A stretch of DNA of 33,159 nt from Plakobranchus ocellatus (taxonomy: Eukaryota; Mollusca; Gastropoda; Plakobranchidae). Both the position numbers and the translations under genes were made by a program. Shown in pieces: positions 32,260 through 33,159 of this stretch (its first letter is position 1; every line of letters starts with the position of its first letter). The stretch is from positions 1,543,275 through 1,576,433 of the forward strand of contig BLXT01005777.1 in assembly GCA_019648995.1 (NCBI GenBank). The letters are read 5' to 3'. A model generated the notes under the pieces. The model was given only the letters and a program-made list of their open reading frames with translations, was not told the origin of the DNA and ran no database searches.

Positions 32260-32700
32260 CAGAGTTACCGGAAGTATATCACAGGCGGGTAAGTGAACTC
32301 GTGCATGATGTAGTTTAAAAAAAAAAAACAACAACAAAAAACTAACTCAATACCCTCTTTTATGTGCGCAAAGACAAACCGAAGTAGACATTGGTGAATA
32401 CTCGGAAAGGTAAGTTATAGATTTTACTATACACAAGTCAATGTAAGGAGGTTGAAAAAGAGAAGTCAAACCCAAGACCTCCAAGGCAAAGAAATGAAAC
32501 TAAAACTAAAAAAAAAAAAAGTTTTTTCCCCCTTTTATTTCAGACCTGTGTGTAATAATGTCCTTCGACTTGGATTGCCTTATATATCTTAGATCAGGCA
32601 GCCTCAATAGTTACGTGTTAGCAACTTTGCCCTGAAACCTGCTACGTCCTTTAGTCGGTCGCGGATTCTCGTCCGCCATTTCCATCTCGTATTTTACCTG
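32260..32700 (+). promoter_or_regulatory. Candidate promoter and first exons of a neighbouring gene
   Basis: An ETS/GABP-like motif ACCGGAAGT (32267-32275) is followed by donor-like sites GCGG|GTAAGTG (32289) and AAAG|GTAAGTT (32410), and a good acceptor, CCCCCTTTTATTTCAG, ending at 32543. Next comes ATG at 32558 with a 25-codon frame (MSFDLDCLIYLRSG...) that stops at 32633-32635. The part from 32540 to 32700 is clearly GC-richer than the flanks. This could be the start of a + strand gene that continues beyond the window. The evidence is circumstantial. Confidence 0.3.
32611..32685 (-). CDS. Short ORF on the minus strand in a GC-rich island
   Basis: 24 codons starting MEMADENPRPTKGRSRF, with purine-rich context GAGATGG at the start. 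It overlaps the + strand frame at 32558-32635, so at most one of the two is likely to be real. I do not recognise the family. It could be the first exon of a minus-strand gene or part of a repeat. Confidence 0.15.
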   Translation of the reverse strand: MEMADENPRPTKGRSRFQGKVANT

Positions 32701-32910
32701 CTAAGAAAAAGCTTTGATCTTATTCCTTGATATACCATGCTTCTTATCTTATAGTTGTTGTAAGTTCATTTTTTAAATGTATTTTGACCGTCCACAAGAA
32801 GATGGTATCAGATTGTCTGGTCCCTGTCTTACCAAGGCGGCGGTGGCGAGCTCGGGCTCTCGATAGAAGGGATCTACTCTAAGCATTACGCCACCAATGC
32901 CTCATAATTG

Positions 32911-32953
<43 letters not shown>
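32911..32953. repeat. TCA microsatellite at the 3' end of a retrotransposon
   Basis: About 14 uninterrupted TCA units. It directly abuts the 3' end of the minus-strand retrotransposon fragment, where on that strand it reads ATG/TGA repeats. Such simple 3' tails are typical of some non-LTR elements. Confidence 0.93.
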
Positions 32954-33159
32954 AAATACCTTGTCTGGAGCAGACATTGAAGATCATGTTCCTCCACTCA
33001 AACCTATTCTCAGTTACTTTATAAAGTTCTTATTGCTACCCTTGCCTATTGCCCACGACTTAAGACTTTCAATTGAAGTTATTCTCTGCCTACCTCTACT
33101 GCGTTTGCCTTCAATCTTTCCAGTGATTGCTAAGTGTTCTAAACCCTTGTGTCGGCAAA
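32954..33159 (-). pseudogene. C-terminal end of a non-LTR retrotransposon polyprotein, frameshifted
   Basis: On the minus strand from 33157 the frame reads RHKGLEHLAITGKIEGKRSR, GRQRITSIESLKSW, then a stop at 33014-33016. The reading resumes one frame over as VTENRFEWRNMIFNVCSRQG. The order (GKI-GKR-RGRQR, a tryptophan, then DR/NR--WR-M--NVC) is the usual tail of endonuclease/reverse-transcriptase polyproteins of LINE-type elements. The frameshift shows it is inactive. The rest lies past the window edge. Confidence 0.75.

Noticed and set aside
32820..32895. tRNA-like fold (GGTGGCG paired with CGCCACC about 40 nt apart)
   Set aside because: The span is too short for a tRNA, and no B-box or anticodon arm could be placed.
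1..33159. CRISPR arrays, operons or other prokaryotic systems
   Set aside because: All coding evidence is a spliced animal gene; the only regular repeats are micro- and minisatellites without unique spacers.

Overview
The window is animal nuclear DNA. It is strongly AT-rich, with GT-AG introns of 0.5-3.5 kb, microsatellites, a PIF/Harbinger DNA transposon and a piece of non-LTR retrotransposon. The overall look (T-tract-rich introns, ATT and TCA microsatellites, a much enlarged neuronal F-box protein) fits a mollusc, perhaps a gastropod. That placement is an inference; no marker here proves it.

One gene on the + strand fills about 4.2-26.3 kb. It is an orthologue of vertebrate FBXO41: an N-terminal C2H2 zinc finger, long coiled coils, an F-box, then the C-terminal leucine-rich-repeat-like region. 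I could join 15 coding exons with consistent phases (4219-5629, 7020-7237, 8369-8595, 9773-9941, 11127-11227, 11766-11824, 12464-14515, 15708-15901, 16704-16758, 20292-20352, 21459-21608, 22658-22776, 24139-24297, 25003-25118, 26194-26256). They total 5,154 nt, or 1,717 residues plus stop. A further exon of roughly 35 codons appears to be missing and probably lies in the 297-N assembly gap (20607-20903). The gene also carries a dead tandem copy of exon 4 with an in-frame stop (9530-9679) and an overlapping upstream ORF at the start codon.

Region by region: 1-862 holds the right end of one PIF/Harbinger-like element joined head-to-tail to a second, 650-bp element that contains a transposase fragment; both share TAA target duplications. 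863-4169 is non-coding upstream DNA with a MITE-like inverted repeat and a possible tRNA-derived SINE. 4170-26256 is the FBXO41 gene. 26257-30500 is AT-rich 3' flank, possibly a long 3' UTR. 30510-31225 is a diverged minisatellite of about 10 units. 32260-32700 is a GC-richer island with an ETS-like motif, splice-like sites and short ORFs on both strands, a candidate start of a neighbouring gene. 32911-33159 is the 3' end of a broken non-LTR retrotransposon on the minus strand.

The established role of the family is to serve as the substrate-receptor subunit of an SCF (SKP1-CUL1-F-box) ubiquitin ligase, and in mammals FBXO41 is expressed mainly in neurons. I did not find an unprecedented biological system. 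The most informative anomalies are the dead duplicated exon, the exon hidden by the assembly gap, and the doubling of protein length by disordered sequence.
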